A DNA stretch of 64,000 bases from Pseudomonadota bacterium (GCA_003247575.1 QJZC01000023.1:1-64000); one strand, 5' to 3'. Shown: positions 27,901-37,403, numbered from the stretch's first letter. Notes: generated from the letters alone by a model not told the origin. A program made the numbers and translations.

Positions 27901-28775
27901 TCGTGCGCCCCTATCTCGAGCCCCGGTGGGAGGCGAGCGACGCGCTCCGCCGAGTCGCTGCGAATCTGCGGGATCTCGGAGACCCTGAATACGGGCTCTA
28001 TGCATGGATCCTGTCCACGTCGCTCTCCACACACGGGGGCCTCACCGTCCCTCAGGCGATCGCCCGCTGGAAGGCCGCCGAGTCATGGAGGCGACGCGCC
28101 GGCCACGAGACGGGGGACCCCCTCGAGTGTGCGAGGCTCCTGAGCGCGCTCGAGTCTTCGGAGCCCGTGGATCTCGCAGCGAAGACGCAGGAGCTCGATC
28201 AGTTCATCGACAGCCGCTCGCGGCCGGACAAGACGAACCTGCGCACACTCTGGATGATGGTGCTCTGTGTGCACGGCGAGTTCGAGCTCGCCTTCGAGCA
28301 GTCCAAGACTCTCTGGCCCAAGGTCTTTCGCGAAGATCCGTACGTCTACGTCGCCGACTACGTGCTCTATCGAGGCATCGCTGCTGCGGCGATCGCAGGA
28401 GAGCGCCGCGGGTCCGCGCGACGCGACGCTTCGCGTGCCTTGCGCGCATGCCGCAGAAAGATGGTGCGCTGGGCGAAGGACGGCCCCGATTTCGTGCACA
28501 TGGCGGAGCTGCTCGCAGCAGAGATCCACTGGACGCGCGGTCGCTTCCGCAGGGCGATCCAAGCCTATCGATCGAGCATCGATTCCGCACTCCACCACAA
28601 GTTCGTGCACCACGCTGGCCTGGCCGCGGATCGCTTGGCCGCGAGACTCGAGCAACGCGGCAATGCCCCCGAGGCGCGTTTGGCGCGCATCGACGCGTGC
28701 CAGCACTACTCGACATGGGGCGCGCTCGCACGCGCTCGAGAGCTCGAAGCTCGAGAAGTCACGAGAGCTCTCTAG
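24978..28775 (+). CDS. Pseudokinase-AAA_16 ATPase-TPR protein (copy A)
   Basis: 1,265 residues. Residues 1-280 follow a Ser/Thr kinase fold: the ATP-site Lys36 (LVLKRY) and VAPEQTGRMGRG with RSDLYMLGATLYQ are kept. The catalytic HRD is HRQ (Gln128, in LVHRQLHPGN), the DFG is GFG (Gly147) and the glycine-rich loop is not recognisable. Residues about 300-560 are an AAA_16/STAND ATPase with intact Walker A GAPGSGKS (331-338) and Walker B LVVVLDDLQWAD (456-467). The remaining 700 residues are helical and TPR-like, ending in LARARELEAREV. No histidine-kinase or GAF module is present. The likely role is a nucleotide-driven signalling scaffold with no kinase chemistry. The ligand is unknown. Confidence 0.85.
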   Translation: MNVPNEYELKGQIHRSERSELWNAVRRQDGQELVLKRYTGPLTEANASVEREFGLLQRLDGSGIPRAFALLEEPDGRLVLAREKVPGISLREWIVPESLPDLATALAIVQQVARVLGRIHTAGLVHRQLHPGNIIVEPQSAQAYVLGFGSTQALGSRVERQGSLASRKIAEMLAYVAPEQTGRMGRGVDYRSDLYMLGATLYQVLVGTPPFDAIDPLALIHSHLARVPTPPIERRPNLPLALSRMTMKLLEKEPDLRYQRAHSLVDDLQQCRAALEQSGSIAPDLPLGESDSRARLDLGHRLYGRDEESEILLDAYHRVRDGATELVLLSGAPGSGKSALVARLRKQIAGSSSYFALCKSDASRKDSPYRTWGTVIESWVDQVLVEREERLQHWATRLRESMRGLTAALFPIVPSLELVTGEMPTVPELAPRGTRERLAMCVQYFLTAVGTAEHPLVVVLDDLQWADAASLQLLETLLQCDECSHLLIIATLRSEDMEDSQRSERALERFQKAFPRANRIDLGPLSEASVAALLQDLLSSTLERVQPLARYLIARTESRPLDIQQFLLYLRDNELLTFGPDGWEWDETAIAHARIPETATAFLLAKLAGIPGDQKRALQVASCIGGEFEVGVLVFLCKRSPEDIQADLLELVEAGFLAPCAKGFRFSHDRIREASQALLSERELTLCHAQMAEHLLSSLSPEQRAERIFELLDHVNRSLPLLQDTRRMEVIELNFDAGKRALRSGAGAAALSYFSIARSLLSDEQRDEHPDLAFELCLAGSESAFQAGNLDEALRFLEPIDDSTLSPAQFASASQKRLQALSGRDSLHDQGRWVRDALAVVGEDWPLHPSPLRLLWLIYRVRWLLERSPRRPALRHVPDSPRRPATEIIDSGGALLARSNVQFLVQSICFRQIWTLREGYCASPALTLGAYASFIALRLWGAREANRILQVALEWRSYLPSPGANARLDVLLHGFVRPYLEPRWEASDALRRVAANLRDLGDPEYGLYAWILSTSLSTHGGLTVPQAIARWKAAESWRRRAGHETGDPLECARLLSALESSEPVDLAAKTQELDQFIDSRSRPDKTNLRTLWMMVLCVHGEFELAFEQSKTLWPKVFREDPYVYVADYVLYRGIAAAAIAGERRGSARRDASRALRACRRKMVRWAKDGPDFVHMAELLAAEIHWTRGRFRRAIQAYRSSIDSALHHKFVHHAGLAADRLAARLEQRGNAPEARLARIDACQHYSTWGALARARELEAREVTRAL

Positions 28776-28901
28776 AAGACCAATTGAACCCGTCCGCACC
28801 GCGCGCGAGCGCTCCTGGCACGCACTGACCGCATCAGCCCCGAGTGTCACTCGTTCCCCCTCGGCCAGCTACAGAAACCACAAGATCAGATCGAACTGTG
28901 A

Positions 28902-30563
28902 TTCGAGCGGTCCGATCGTAGACTCTCGGGGCGTGGCTCCCTTCACTTCACGCCCAATGACTGGTCGGACTTTCGGCTCACCGTAGATCGCAACAGCAAG
29001 CGCAGCCACCCCTCGGGCGTGAATCTGGACTCGCTCTGCGCACCCGGCGCTGCTCCGACGTTGTGCGCGGGTTTCGGCGCGGGCTTGGGCCTGTACGGCG
29101 CCCTGGTCGCCCCGCGGCGCGAGAACTCGCGCCTGAAGAGCAGCCTCGATTCGGGAGCGAACAGCGTGTTTGCGGGCAAGGGCGCCCCGGCCGACCGCAG
29201 CGAGAATGCGATCGACTCCACAGGCGTCTCGCTGGTCAGCGCCTTCGACGTCGGGCAAGCCAGCGAGCTCAAGCTGACGACCGCCTATCGATTCCTCGAG
29301 ACGCGCGACTCACTGGACGTCGATGGTCTCTCGATCTCGATCACGGACTCGATCCAGCATGGAGTGAGCACCCAGGCGTCACAAGAGTTCCAGCTCACGA
29401 CGTCTTTTCTGGATGACCGCGCCAGCCTGGTGTCGGGGCTGTTTCTCTTCTACGAAGACGCGAAGTCAGAGAACCACACGAACAACCTGAGCGACACCGC
29501 ATTTCAGGGCGCTCTTGGCATGCCGGGCGGCATCTCGGCAACCACCGCTCTCCTGAGCTCCACGTCTCGAACGGATCAGCGGGTCCTTTCGTATGCCGGC
29601 TACTCGCACCTGGAGTTCGACCTGACAGATCGCTTCTCCATGGAGGCTGGGCTTCGCTACACCTACGACCACAAGATCTTCAAGCTGCTCACCACATTCC
29701 GCAATGGAACGGTGAGCACGAACGCGAGGGACACCGAGCACTGGGACGACTGGTCTCCCATGGTGGGAATCAACTTCCATGCCACGGACGACATGCTCCT
29801 GTACGCCAAGTGGAGTCGCGGCTTCCGCGGAGGCCAGTTCAACGGCCGCGCGAATGGTCTGAATGCGCTCACGACTCAGACGGTCGATCCCGAGACGGTC
29901 AAGGTGACTGAGGTCGGGCTCAAGTCGAGCTGGATGGACAATCACCTGACGGTCAATCTCGCGGTCTTCCGCAACAACTTCACCGACCAGCAGCTGACGA
30001 CGTTCACCACGGACGGCGCCCGGTTCGTGTCCCTCGTGCAAAACGCCGGTAAGTCCCGGATTCTGGGCGTCGAAATGGACGTGGCGTACCGTGCTACGAA
30101 TGACCTCAGCCTATTCGGCTCGATTGGAGGTCTGAACGCAAAGTACCTGACCTTCCGAGAACCGACGCTCACCGGCGCGACGGTTACCGCCGTGACCGAT
30201 GTGTCGAATCGGGACTTCAAGAACACACCGGAGCTCAGCTTCAACGTCGGGGCGGAGTACGCCCTCCCCTTCTCGATCCTTTCAGGCTGGGTGACAGCCC
30301 GAGCAGACTACTCCTACCAGAGCCAAGTCTACTTCGACACCTCGAATACGGAGTCGATCCGCCAGGACAAGGTCGGGCTTCTGAACGGCCGAATCGTCTG
30401 GAGCAGCGCCGACGACACCAGGTCGATCGCGATCTGGGGCCGCAATCTGCTCGACCGGAAGTACGACTCGTTCGGCCTCAACCTGAGCTCTTCCCTCGGG
30501 TACTCCACGAGCTATCCGGCAGCACCCCTCCAGGCGGGGATCGAGCTGACCCTGCGCTACTGA
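28902..30563 (+). pseudogene. TonB-dependent receptor lacking signal peptide and plug
   Basis: The frame is open from just after a TGA at 28899 to the stop at 30563. From the first codons it already reads as barrel strands (LSGRGSLHFTPNDWSDFRLT), so the usual GTG 29019 is not a true start. Later strands are typical: RFSMEAGLRYTYDHKIF, NFHATDDMLLYAKWSRGFRG, AGKSRILGVEMDVAYRAT, and a final ELTLRY. About 250 N-terminal residues (signal peptide, TonB box, plug) are missing. The copy A kinase-like gene ends only 126 bp upstream, so a deletion or recombination joined the two. It cannot be exported as it stands. Confidence 0.8.
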
Positions 30564-30592
30564 ACGTTCCGCCAACTACTGAACCTTCCGCC
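30557..30592 (+). repeat. Tandem near-19-mer over the receptor stop codon
   Basis: CTACTGAACGTTCCGCCAA (30557-30575) is followed directly by CTACTGAACCTTCCGCC (30576-30592), differing at one position. The first unit contains the receptor stop codon. Probably a slippage duplication. Confidence 0.5.
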
Positions 30593-30596
30593 GAGG

Positions 30597-30634
30597 TTGG
30601 GGAATTCGTTGGCCTACGGCCAGGGAATTCCCAA
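30597..30634. terminator. Hairpin between convergent receptor remnant and copy B
   Basis: TTGGGGAATTC on the left and GAATTCCCAA on the right, with inner TGGCC/GGCCA arms and a TAC loop, make a long imperfect stem. It overlaps the last codons and stop of copy B (30614-30616). A bidirectional terminator is the simplest reading. Confidence 0.45.
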
Positions 30635-33600
30635 TTTCTCGGCGAGCTGGCGTGCCTTCCAGCGCGCACCCCAGCGTTCGTAGGCCTGTACCGCGTCTCG
30701 GGCTGCGCGTAGGGCCCGCTCGGAGTCACCGAGCTCGGCGAGAAGCGAACTCCGCCGTTCGTGCGCAATTCCCGCATACTGCGGGTGTTGCGCAGACGAC
30801 CCCGAGTGAGCAGCCCGAGAGTAGAACTTCAAAGCGGTCGTCTTGCGGCCCGCCACCTCAGCCTCGAGCCCCTGAATCAGTTCGAGCGCGTGGCCATAGT
30901 CCGGTCCGAATCGACTCCATGCTCGGAGTCGTCGCCGGCCGTCGCGCAGCGCCTGCCGCTGGCGTCGCGTCACGTCGCTTCGGTCCAGCACACAGGCAGC
31001 AGCCGCAACGCTGCGAAACACCACGTACACGGCGCGATGGAAAGCCGTCGAGATCTCACGCGGAGCCCGCTTCTCCAGCCTCTCCGCAAGCTGCCATGCT
31101 TTCGCCGACTCGCCCAGGACGCAGAGTACGACGAGCCAATGAACCTGGAAGATCCACGGGTACTCGGGCGTGTCGTAGGCGGCTGCAGACTCGATCTCGA
31201 GCTCCAGCTGTACCCGCTGGCGCGCCGCTGCCGAGTCCGGGATCCCCTCGAGCAAGGCGTATGCGCGCGCGTTGAACCGCTGCATCTCGCGAACGAAGGG
31301 GCGATTCGAGAACGCCGCCAATCGGAGGAACTCCTCCCGCACTTCGCAGAGTCGCCCACCCGCGAACGCCATGTAGTCCGCTCGGTGTCCCTCGGCCATG
31401 CGCGCAAACTCGATGTCGCCATGCTTCATTCCCATGCGCGCCAGCTCTGGCAGTGCCTCTACCGTAGACCAAAGCGACTCCGTCCAGACCCTTCCATGGG
31501 CCAATAGGACGAAGCTCGCACGCGCTCGCTTCGGGCCGTGGTCTACGCGCGCGAGCCAATCCTCGGCGACCTCCAGGTAGTCGCGCAGCCCCGACAGGCT
31601 GTTCAGAAAGGCGCTCCGGAAGGTCGCGAAGCCCGCGATCGCAATGCAGGGCCCTAGGAGCGCGCCATGACGCATGAACGCGCGCAAGGCGTAGCCCGAT
31701 GACAGGCAGGACAGACGCGTCTCGATGCTCACGAAGCTCGGGCCTGCGGCCCCGAGCACCAGCAGGGGTCCGATCCAGGCTTCGACCGGCCCAACCTTGG
31801 TTGGGAAGAGCTGTCCCCGCGAGCGGATCTTGAAGAGAACGTGCGTCACCCAGAGGCTCGAGAAGACTCGAGCCGAAGACGGAACGCGCGGCCAGCGAAC
31901 ACCGAGGCTGCGAAGATGTACCAGGGCAAGCTCAGTGGCCCGGACCGAATCCAACATGCCCCAAACCGCAACGGTCTTGGCCATGACTTGCGCGCGCTGC
32001 ATCTGGGTCGAGGGGCAACCCTCCAATACAGACAGATGCTCGAGGGCCGCATACGGATCGTCGCGCTGAAACGCGGCATCTGCGGAATGCCAGAAGAGCT
32101 CGAAGCGGATCTCTGGGGAGAGCTCCGCGGCCGCGAGCTCCCGCGCACGCCGAAGATAGGTCTCCGCCTCCTCAGGAGAGCCGAGTGCGAGTGCTGCGTT
32201 TCCCGCCGCGAGCTGGACTCTGAAGGCCCTTTCACGCTCCTCGGCGCTGAACTCCGCGGCAGCCCGACCTAGATGCTCCGCGATCTCTAGCGCTCTCGAC
32301 GAGAGCTCGGGCTCTGGCGTTCGTTCGAACAGAAACCAGCCCATCCGAGCATGCATCTGCCTGCGCTCCACCGCCGACATCCTCGCGAGGATCGCCTCGC
32401 GAATCCCGGCATGCGAGAAGCGGTATCCCTCCGGCGTGATGCAGAGAAGTCCCTCCTCGTAGAACTGGTGGAGCGCATCGCGGAGTGACTCGACCGATCT
32501 CCCTGACAGCGCGGCGATGCTCTCCAAGTCGAGCGATTTCACGTCGCAAGCCGCAAGCTTCAGAACCTCGTGAGCATCGGGATCGAACCGATCGAGCTTG
32601 CCGGTGACCCAGCCGAGCGCAGCATCGGGGATCTGCGCCGAATCGATGCGCGGGAGGTTCCACTCCCAACCCACCTCGCCTAGCCGGATCCAGCCTCGAT
32701 CGCGAGCATAGTGCGCGAACTGCTCCAGCAGAAGCGGGTTTCCACCCGTCTTGCGTCGAAGTGCGAGCGCCAGCTCGCGGACGTCGGCGGCCGGGCACCG
32801 CAGCGTGTTCGCGAGAACCTGCTCGACTGCAGCCTCATCCAGTGGCTCGAGAGTCAGGACCGACGACGGCTGGGGTAGCGCACTCCGCCAGTCGAGCTGC
32901 GGACGGGAGGCGCTCTGCGGACTCGGCGGCGCGTCGCGATGGCAGCCGGTCGCGACCGCCAGAAGGGACATTGCAGACTGGGCCCCAATGAGGCTCCCCA
33001 GAAGAGCGCGGCTCCCCGCGTCTGCCCACTCGAGATCATCGAAGAGTAGGAGGGTCGGGTGATCCGACGTCGCGCAACAAGCCAAGAGTCGCTCGAGCAT
33101 ATAGGCCAGGCGAGCCCGCGTCTCGCGCGGCCCCAGATTCGGGACCGCGCTTCGCTCCTTCAGGATGACCAGGAACTCTGGAACCAGCTCGATCAGCACC
33201 GAGCCGAGCTCCCCGAGCGCCCTCTGGATCCGATCCGCCCAGCCTTGGAGCTCTTCGTCGCCAGCGACGATGATCTGTTTGGCCAGTTGCTGAAGGGCAA
33301 CCGCAATCCCCGCATAGGGGCGCTGCGCGCTCCCTCGATCTGACTGCACGGAGAGAAAGAAGCCCCCGCAGCCACAGACTTCGCGCGCGAGCGCGCGCAC
33401 CAGCGCAGACTTGCCGACTCCCGCATCTCCCTCGATCCAAACGAACCTCGGCCCCGACGTAGACGCGCGATCGAACTCCGCACGAAGCAGTGCGAGCTCG
33501 GCTTCACGCCCTCGGAGGCTTCCCCCGAACTCGAGACGCCCTCCGGCCTTCGCCCCGCGTAGCCGTGGGCCTGAGCGCGGCGAGCGCGTACCGGTCTGCT

Positions 33601-34453
33601 CGGCTCGGCAGCGCTCGAGATCCTGGGCGAGCACCTGCGCACTCGAGTAACGGTCGCCTGGCTCCTTGCGCAAGAGCGCTTCGAGCACGTCGCCGATCAT
33701 CGCGGGGAGCGACGGCTCGAGCTCATCGGCTCGCGGGGGCTCGATCGCCATGTGCGCATGGATCAAGGCGAGCGGAGAGTCCCCTTCGAAAGGCGGCCTC
33801 CCCGTGAAGAGGAAGTAGAGCGTGCACCCCAGAGAGTAGAGATCCGCTCGGAAGTCCATGCCTCTACCCATGCGCCCCGCTTGCTCTGGCGCAATGTAGG
33901 GCAGATGCCCCCTCCGGTTCCGGCTGCCGATCTGCGCCTCGAGCTCCGCAGAAGAGTCTTTGGACGCCTGGCCGATTGGACGCGCATGTTCGAAGTGAAG
34001 CTGCCAGACCTCAGGGGTCGTGCCGACTTCCCTGCTGGAAATCAGCACACTATCGGGGTGGAGGTTGGCATGGATGTAGCGAGCCGCATGAACCCGCGCG
34101 ATCGCCTGGGTCAGCAGTACTGCAACATCGAGCGACCTCTCGAGCCACGAGGACTGGCTTCTGTCCCAGTCACGCAGAAGCCTTCCCGCCACGCGTTCGA
34201 AAACCAGCACGACGGTTCCCGGAGCATGGATGAGCTCGACACACTGGAGAACTCCGGGACCCGCAACTCGCTGCAAGGTCTCGTACTCTCGATAGGCGAC
34301 CGAACTCGCCTTTCCTGAGCCTGCGTCCGGATGGGCCTTGAGCAGAACCTGATCGCCATCGACGTCGCGCGTCGCGGGAATCAGCAAGGGGCCGTACGAA
34401 GACTCACCCTTGACCGAAGGGCTATACCCGTCAACTGCCTCGAGCCAATCCAT
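30614..34453 (-). CDS. Pseudokinase-AAA_16 ATPase-TPR protein (copy B)
   Basis: 1,279 residues with the same layout as copy A. The N-terminal domain keeps Lys39 (VLLKAH), IAPEQAGRMGRG and RADLYSLGCTLYF. HRD is replaced by HAN (IHANLHPDSV, residues 128-135) and DFG by HFE (153-155), so both the catalytic and the metal-binding Asp are lost. The ATPase has Walker A GDAGVGKS (342-349) and Walker B LLLFDDLEWAD (468-478). The C-terminal 700 residues are TPR-like and end ARQLAEKLGIPWP. It is convergent with the receptor remnant. The next gene upstream on the minus strand is a radical SAM gene, 84 bp away. Output is unknown. Confidence 0.85.
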   Translation of the reverse strand: MDWLEAVDGYSPSVKGESSYGPLLIPATRDVDGDQVLLKAHPDAGSGKASSVAYREYETLQRVAGPGVLQCVELIHAPGTVVLVFERVAGRLLRDWDRSQSSWLERSLDVAVLLTQAIARVHAARYIHANLHPDSVLISSREVGTTPEVWQLHFEHARPIGQASKDSSAELEAQIGSRNRRGHLPYIAPEQAGRMGRGMDFRADLYSLGCTLYFLFTGRPPFEGDSPLALIHAHMAIEPPRADELEPSLPAMIGDVLEALLRKEPGDRYSSAQVLAQDLERCRAEQTGTRSPRSGPRLRGAKAGGRLEFGGSLRGREAELALLRAEFDRASTSGPRFVWIEGDAGVGKSALVRALAREVCGCGGFFLSVQSDRGSAQRPYAGIAVALQQLAKQIIVAGDEELQGWADRIQRALGELGSVLIELVPEFLVILKERSAVPNLGPRETRARLAYMLERLLACCATSDHPTLLLFDDLEWADAGSRALLGSLIGAQSAMSLLAVATGCHRDAPPSPQSASRPQLDWRSALPQPSSVLTLEPLDEAAVEQVLANTLRCPAADVRELALALRRKTGGNPLLLEQFAHYARDRGWIRLGEVGWEWNLPRIDSAQIPDAALGWVTGKLDRFDPDAHEVLKLAACDVKSLDLESIAALSGRSVESLRDALHQFYEEGLLCITPEGYRFSHAGIREAILARMSAVERRQMHARMGWFLFERTPEPELSSRALEIAEHLGRAAAEFSAEERERAFRVQLAAGNAALALGSPEEAETYLRRARELAAAELSPEIRFELFWHSADAAFQRDDPYAALEHLSVLEGCPSTQMQRAQVMAKTVAVWGMLDSVRATELALVHLRSLGVRWPRVPSSARVFSSLWVTHVLFKIRSRGQLFPTKVGPVEAWIGPLLVLGAAGPSFVSIETRLSCLSSGYALRAFMRHGALLGPCIAIAGFATFRSAFLNSLSGLRDYLEVAEDWLARVDHGPKRARASFVLLAHGRVWTESLWSTVEALPELARMGMKHGDIEFARMAEGHRADYMAFAGGRLCEVREEFLRLAAFSNRPFVREMQRFNARAYALLEGIPDSAAARQRVQLELEIESAAAYDTPEYPWIFQVHWLVVLCVLGESAKAWQLAERLEKRAPREISTAFHRAVYVVFRSVAAAACVLDRSDVTRRQRQALRDGRRRLRAWSRFGPDYGHALELIQGLEAEVAGRKTTALKFYSRAAHSGSSAQHPQYAGIAHERRSSLLAELGDSERALRAARDAVQAYERWGARWKARQLAEKLGIPWP

Positions 34454-34537
34454 CTCAGACAGGATCGGGAAGCGCTGACGAACGATTGAGAGCCCGAGCG
34501 GTTCTCGCGAGCTCCTCCGGATGCGCTCGAGTGAGCT

Positions 34538-36100
34538 CTAGCGGGCCGCCGATCTTGCTCGGACGGGCGCAGGCATTCTTTCGAAGTCCGGCTCATCGAG
34601 CAGGGCCAGAGATGGATCCCACACTCCGCGGCGCTGAAGGTTGGCCACTACGTGCTTGTACTGCAGCAGGATCGAAGGCAGCAGTGCCTTTCCCTTGTGC
34701 TTGAAGCGACGGCTCGCTCCGAGCACGAAGCCCTTGAATTCGGGGCCCAGCCGCCTGTGCGCCTTCATGATGCCGTCCCATAGGAGGAAGCCCCGCTTGG
34801 CCTCGACGGGATCCATGCCGCGCGTATCCGTGTCATCGGGGAGCAGCGCCGCCAGCGCCTCGAGCCGCTGTAGGAAGTGGTGCGGCGCGTATAGCTTGTT
34901 GAACAGCCACTTCGCGCCATAGGACAGCTGCTCCGCGGTCATGTTCTTGGGGACGACGTGCGAGACCAGGTCGGCATAGGGCAGCTCGTCCTCGGCGAGA
35001 ATCCGGCCTTCTGCCATCATCCGATCATAGAGCGGCGTACCGTGCGGAGCGTTCAGCAGGTTGAGCGTGATCGTCGGAACCGCCGCCGCCTGCAAGAATT
35101 CGAACTGTCTGCGAAAGATGTCGAGATGATCGCCGTCGAAACCGACGATCATTCCCGCCTGCACTCCGATCCCACTGGCGTAGAACTTGTGGATATCACT
35201 CACCAGATCGCGCCGCGTGTTCTGTGCTTTCGACGCCCCTTTCAGGGATTCCTCGTTCGGAGACTCGATGCCGATGAACGCTTGGATCAGTCCGGCTCGA
35301 GAGCAGGCCTCGAGCAGTTCCGTATCACGCGACACGTCGATCGAAAGCTGGGTGAGCCAGGTGAACTTGCTGGGCTTGGAAGCGTTCCAGTCGGCGATCG
35401 CATCGACGTTGGCCTTGGCGCGCTTGCGATACGCGGTGAAGTTGTCATCTGCAACGAAGGCCTCGCGATAGCCGAGTTGATAGAGCTTCTCCAGTTCCGC
35501 GACCAGCCGCTCCGGCGCCTTGTGCCGCTGCACACGACCCAGGTAGACGATCACATCGCAGAAGTCGCACCGGAATGGGCATCCACGACTCGCCTGTACC
35601 AGGCCGATCTGGTACGAGTCACGCTCGACCAGCTCGAAAGCTGGGACCGGTGACTCCTTGATGTCGATGCGGTCCTTCTGAACGTACTCGGGCTTCCAGC
35701 TCCCAGCGAGCAGGTCGGACAGGAACTGCGGCCACGTTCTTTCCGCTTCACCGATGAAGAGGATATCTGCGTGGTCCCGCAGTGCGTGTGGTGCGACCGA
35801 GATGAACGGTCCACCCATCGCCACGAGCGAACCGCGCGCGCGGAACTCCTTCGCGATGGCGCGCATGCGCTCGCGATGATTGGCGTATCCGGTGATCCCC
35901 ACCACATCCCAGCCTCCATCGAAGTCGATCTCCGAAAGCTGCTCATCGACCAATGTGAGATCGATCTCATCAGGCACCATTGCGGCCAACGTGAGAAGGG
36001 CCAGGTTGGGCATCATCGGCTTGGTATCGCTGTCCTTCGCGATACCCGAAAAGCCAATCATGCTATCCGGGTCAGTTGGATTGACGAGCAACATCTTCAT
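34538..36100 (-). CDS. B12-binding-domain radical SAM protein (DUF4070-type C-terminus)
   Basis: 520 residues. The N-terminal 160 residues are a cobalamin-binding-like Rossmann domain (KMLLVNPTDPDSMIGF, WDVVGITGYANHRERM, GSLVAMGGPFIS). The radical SAM cluster ligands are in ASRGCPFRCDFCDVIVYLGR (CxxxCxxC). The TIM-barrel part includes FVADDNFTAYRKRA and AFIGIESPNEESLKG. The C-terminal part (FNKLYAPHHFLQRL) resembles DUF4070, found in many BchE-like enzymes. Such proteins do B12-dependent methylation or cyclisation. The substrate cannot be named. It follows upstream of copy B with an 84-bp gap and may share its transcript. Confidence 0.85.
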   Translation of the reverse strand: MKMLLVNPTDPDSMIGFSGIAKDSDTKPMMPNLALLTLAAMVPDEIDLTLVDEQLSEIDFDGGWDVVGITGYANHRERMRAIAKEFRARGSLVAMGGPFISVAPHALRDHADILFIGEAERTWPQFLSDLLAGSWKPEYVQKDRIDIKESPVPAFELVERDSYQIGLVQASRGCPFRCDFCDVIVYLGRVQRHKAPERLVAELEKLYQLGYREAFVADDNFTAYRKRAKANVDAIADWNASKPSKFTWLTQLSIDVSRDTELLEACSRAGLIQAFIGIESPNEESLKGASKAQNTRRDLVSDIHKFYASGIGVQAGMIVGFDGDHLDIFRRQFEFLQAAAVPTITLNLLNAPHGTPLYDRMMAEGRILAEDELPYADLVSHVVPKNMTAEQLSYGAKWLFNKLYAPHHFLQRLEALAALLPDDTDTRGMDPVEAKRGFLLWDGIMKAHRRLGPEFKGFVLGASRRFKHKGKALLPSILLQYKHVVANLQRRGVWDPSLALLDEPDFERMPAPVRARSAAR

Positions 36101-36456
36101 CGAGTCTGGGCTCCTCGCGCATGACGGACGTTCTCGAGATGCAGTTCTTACGCGCGTAGGTTTGCCCGTTCACGGCTGGGTCGACTGTCCGAGGCTCAAC
36201 AACGGCGTTGCACCAACACTGTCACCGTACTAGGAGACCGCCCGCATGAAGATAAAATCGACCTGAAGACTTTGGACACGGGCGGATAGATGACCCCACG
36301 CGCTTCGAGTACGATGCCGTGCTCAGATGCTTGCAAGCTGCGCCTTGCGGAACCGCAGACCCAAGGGCCGATCGTGCACGGGGTCGTCCGTGGTGGCCAA
36401 GTTGAGCGCCCCATCGGACATCTCTCTGGGCTGTGTAGAAATGAGCCGAAGGTGGC
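36101..36456. other. Divergent intergenic region, nothing recognised
   Basis: 356 bp between the radical SAM gene and the divergent methyltransferase. The middle is locally A/T-richer (ACCGTACTAGG, AAGATAAAATCGACC), suiting two divergent promoters. No gene, tRNA or repeat was found. Confidence 0.4.
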
Positions 36457-37242
36457 ATGATATGCCGCGTGGAACCTGCACGTAGCTTCGACACGATCGC
36501 CGAGCTCTACGAGCGGGTGCGCCCCGGGTATCCGAATGCACTCTTCGATGACCTGATGTCACTGGCAGGCATCCGAAGCGGTAGTCGGGTGCTCGAAATT
36601 GGCTGCGGCACGGGAAAGGCGACCCGCAGCTTGGCCTCTCGCGGACTGCGCATCGTCGCCTTGGATCCGGGGGCCCACCTGCTTCGGGTCGCGGCAGCTG
36701 CGCTGGGCGGATCTCCCCAGATCGAGTGGGTCGAGAGCACCTTCGAAGATTGGGAGCCGCCGGCCCAACGCTTCCAGCTCGTGGTCGCCGCGCAATGCAT
36801 TCACTGGATCGATCCGGAAGTCGCCTTTCGCAAGCCAGCGGATGCGCTCGAACCTGGCGGGACATTCGCTGTGTTCGGAAACGTGAGGACCCCACTCGCT
36901 TCCGCCCTGCATTCAGACCTGATCGAGGTCTACCGCCGTCTGGCCCCACAGCTCGCTGGACTCATCGCCGAACAGTGGTACGCAAACGACACCGATCCCG
37001 TACCGAAGGCGTTCGAACGCTGCAGACGCTTCGGGCCCGTCACCCGCCGAGTCTACCGCTGGGCGCTCCGCTACGACGCTCAGAGCTACACAGATCTACT
37101 TCGCTCCCAGTCTGCGCATCAGATACTCCCCGAAAAGACGCGCGAGGCCCTGCTCGAAGCAGTGGCTACGACCGTGGAGCAACATGGGGGCGATCTCGAG
37201 CAGCCCTACGAGACCTGGATGCACCTCGCCCAGACGTGCTAG
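36457..37242 (+). CDS. Class I SAM-dependent methyltransferase
   Basis: 261 residues with AAGGTGG next to the ATG. The SAM-binding motif I is SRVLEIGCGTGKATR (about 43-57), with an acidic residue in IVALDPGAHLLR and a motif-IV-like FQLVVAAQCIHWIDPE. The N-terminal SFDTIAELYERVRPGYPNAL is common in methyltransferases annotated as small-molecule or ubiquinone/trans-aconitate type. It lies alone on the plus strand between two radical SAM genes, and a long hairpin follows. The substrate is unknown. Confidence 0.85.
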   Translation: MICRVEPARSFDTIAELYERVRPGYPNALFDDLMSLAGIRSGSRVLEIGCGTGKATRSLASRGLRIVALDPGAHLLRVAAAALGGSPQIEWVESTFEDWEPPAQRFQLVVAAQCIHWIDPEVAFRKPADALEPGGTFAVFGNVRTPLASALHSDLIEVYRRLAPQLAGLIAEQWYANDTDPVPKAFERCRRFGPVTRRVYRWALRYDAQSYTDLLRSQSAHQILPEKTREALLEAVATTVEQHGGDLEQPYETWMHLAQTC

Positions 37243-37256
37243 TCCATCGGGCTTTC

Positions 37257-37336
37257 GCAGGGGCTCTGGAATCGCGGACGCCGGGCCGTTGGGAGTCGGC
37301 GACCAGGCCTGGCGTCCGCGATTCCGGAGCCTCTGC
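37257..37336 (+). ncRNA. 31-bp stem-loop after the methyltransferase gene
   Basis: The left arm 37257-37287 pairs with 37306-37336 over 31 positions with an 18-nt loop. The three non-Watson-Crick positions (37261/37332, 37267/37326, 37283/37310) are all G-U pairs when read as plus-strand RNA and would be A-C clashes on the minus strand. So the plus strand is the likely transcript, probably a 3' UTR structure, terminator or small RNA. It lies 15 bp after the methyltransferase stop. Confidence 0.5.
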
Positions 37337-37403
37337 ACCAGGCCGGGAAATATCGGGGCTAGACCCGGAGGAGGAAAACGTCATGGGTTGATCGCACAGC
37401 GGA

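Noticed and set aside
34538-36100. Naming the radical SAM protein BchE or HpnR
   Set aside because: The cobalamin and cluster motifs are shared by many subfamilies, and no pathway neighbours support either name.
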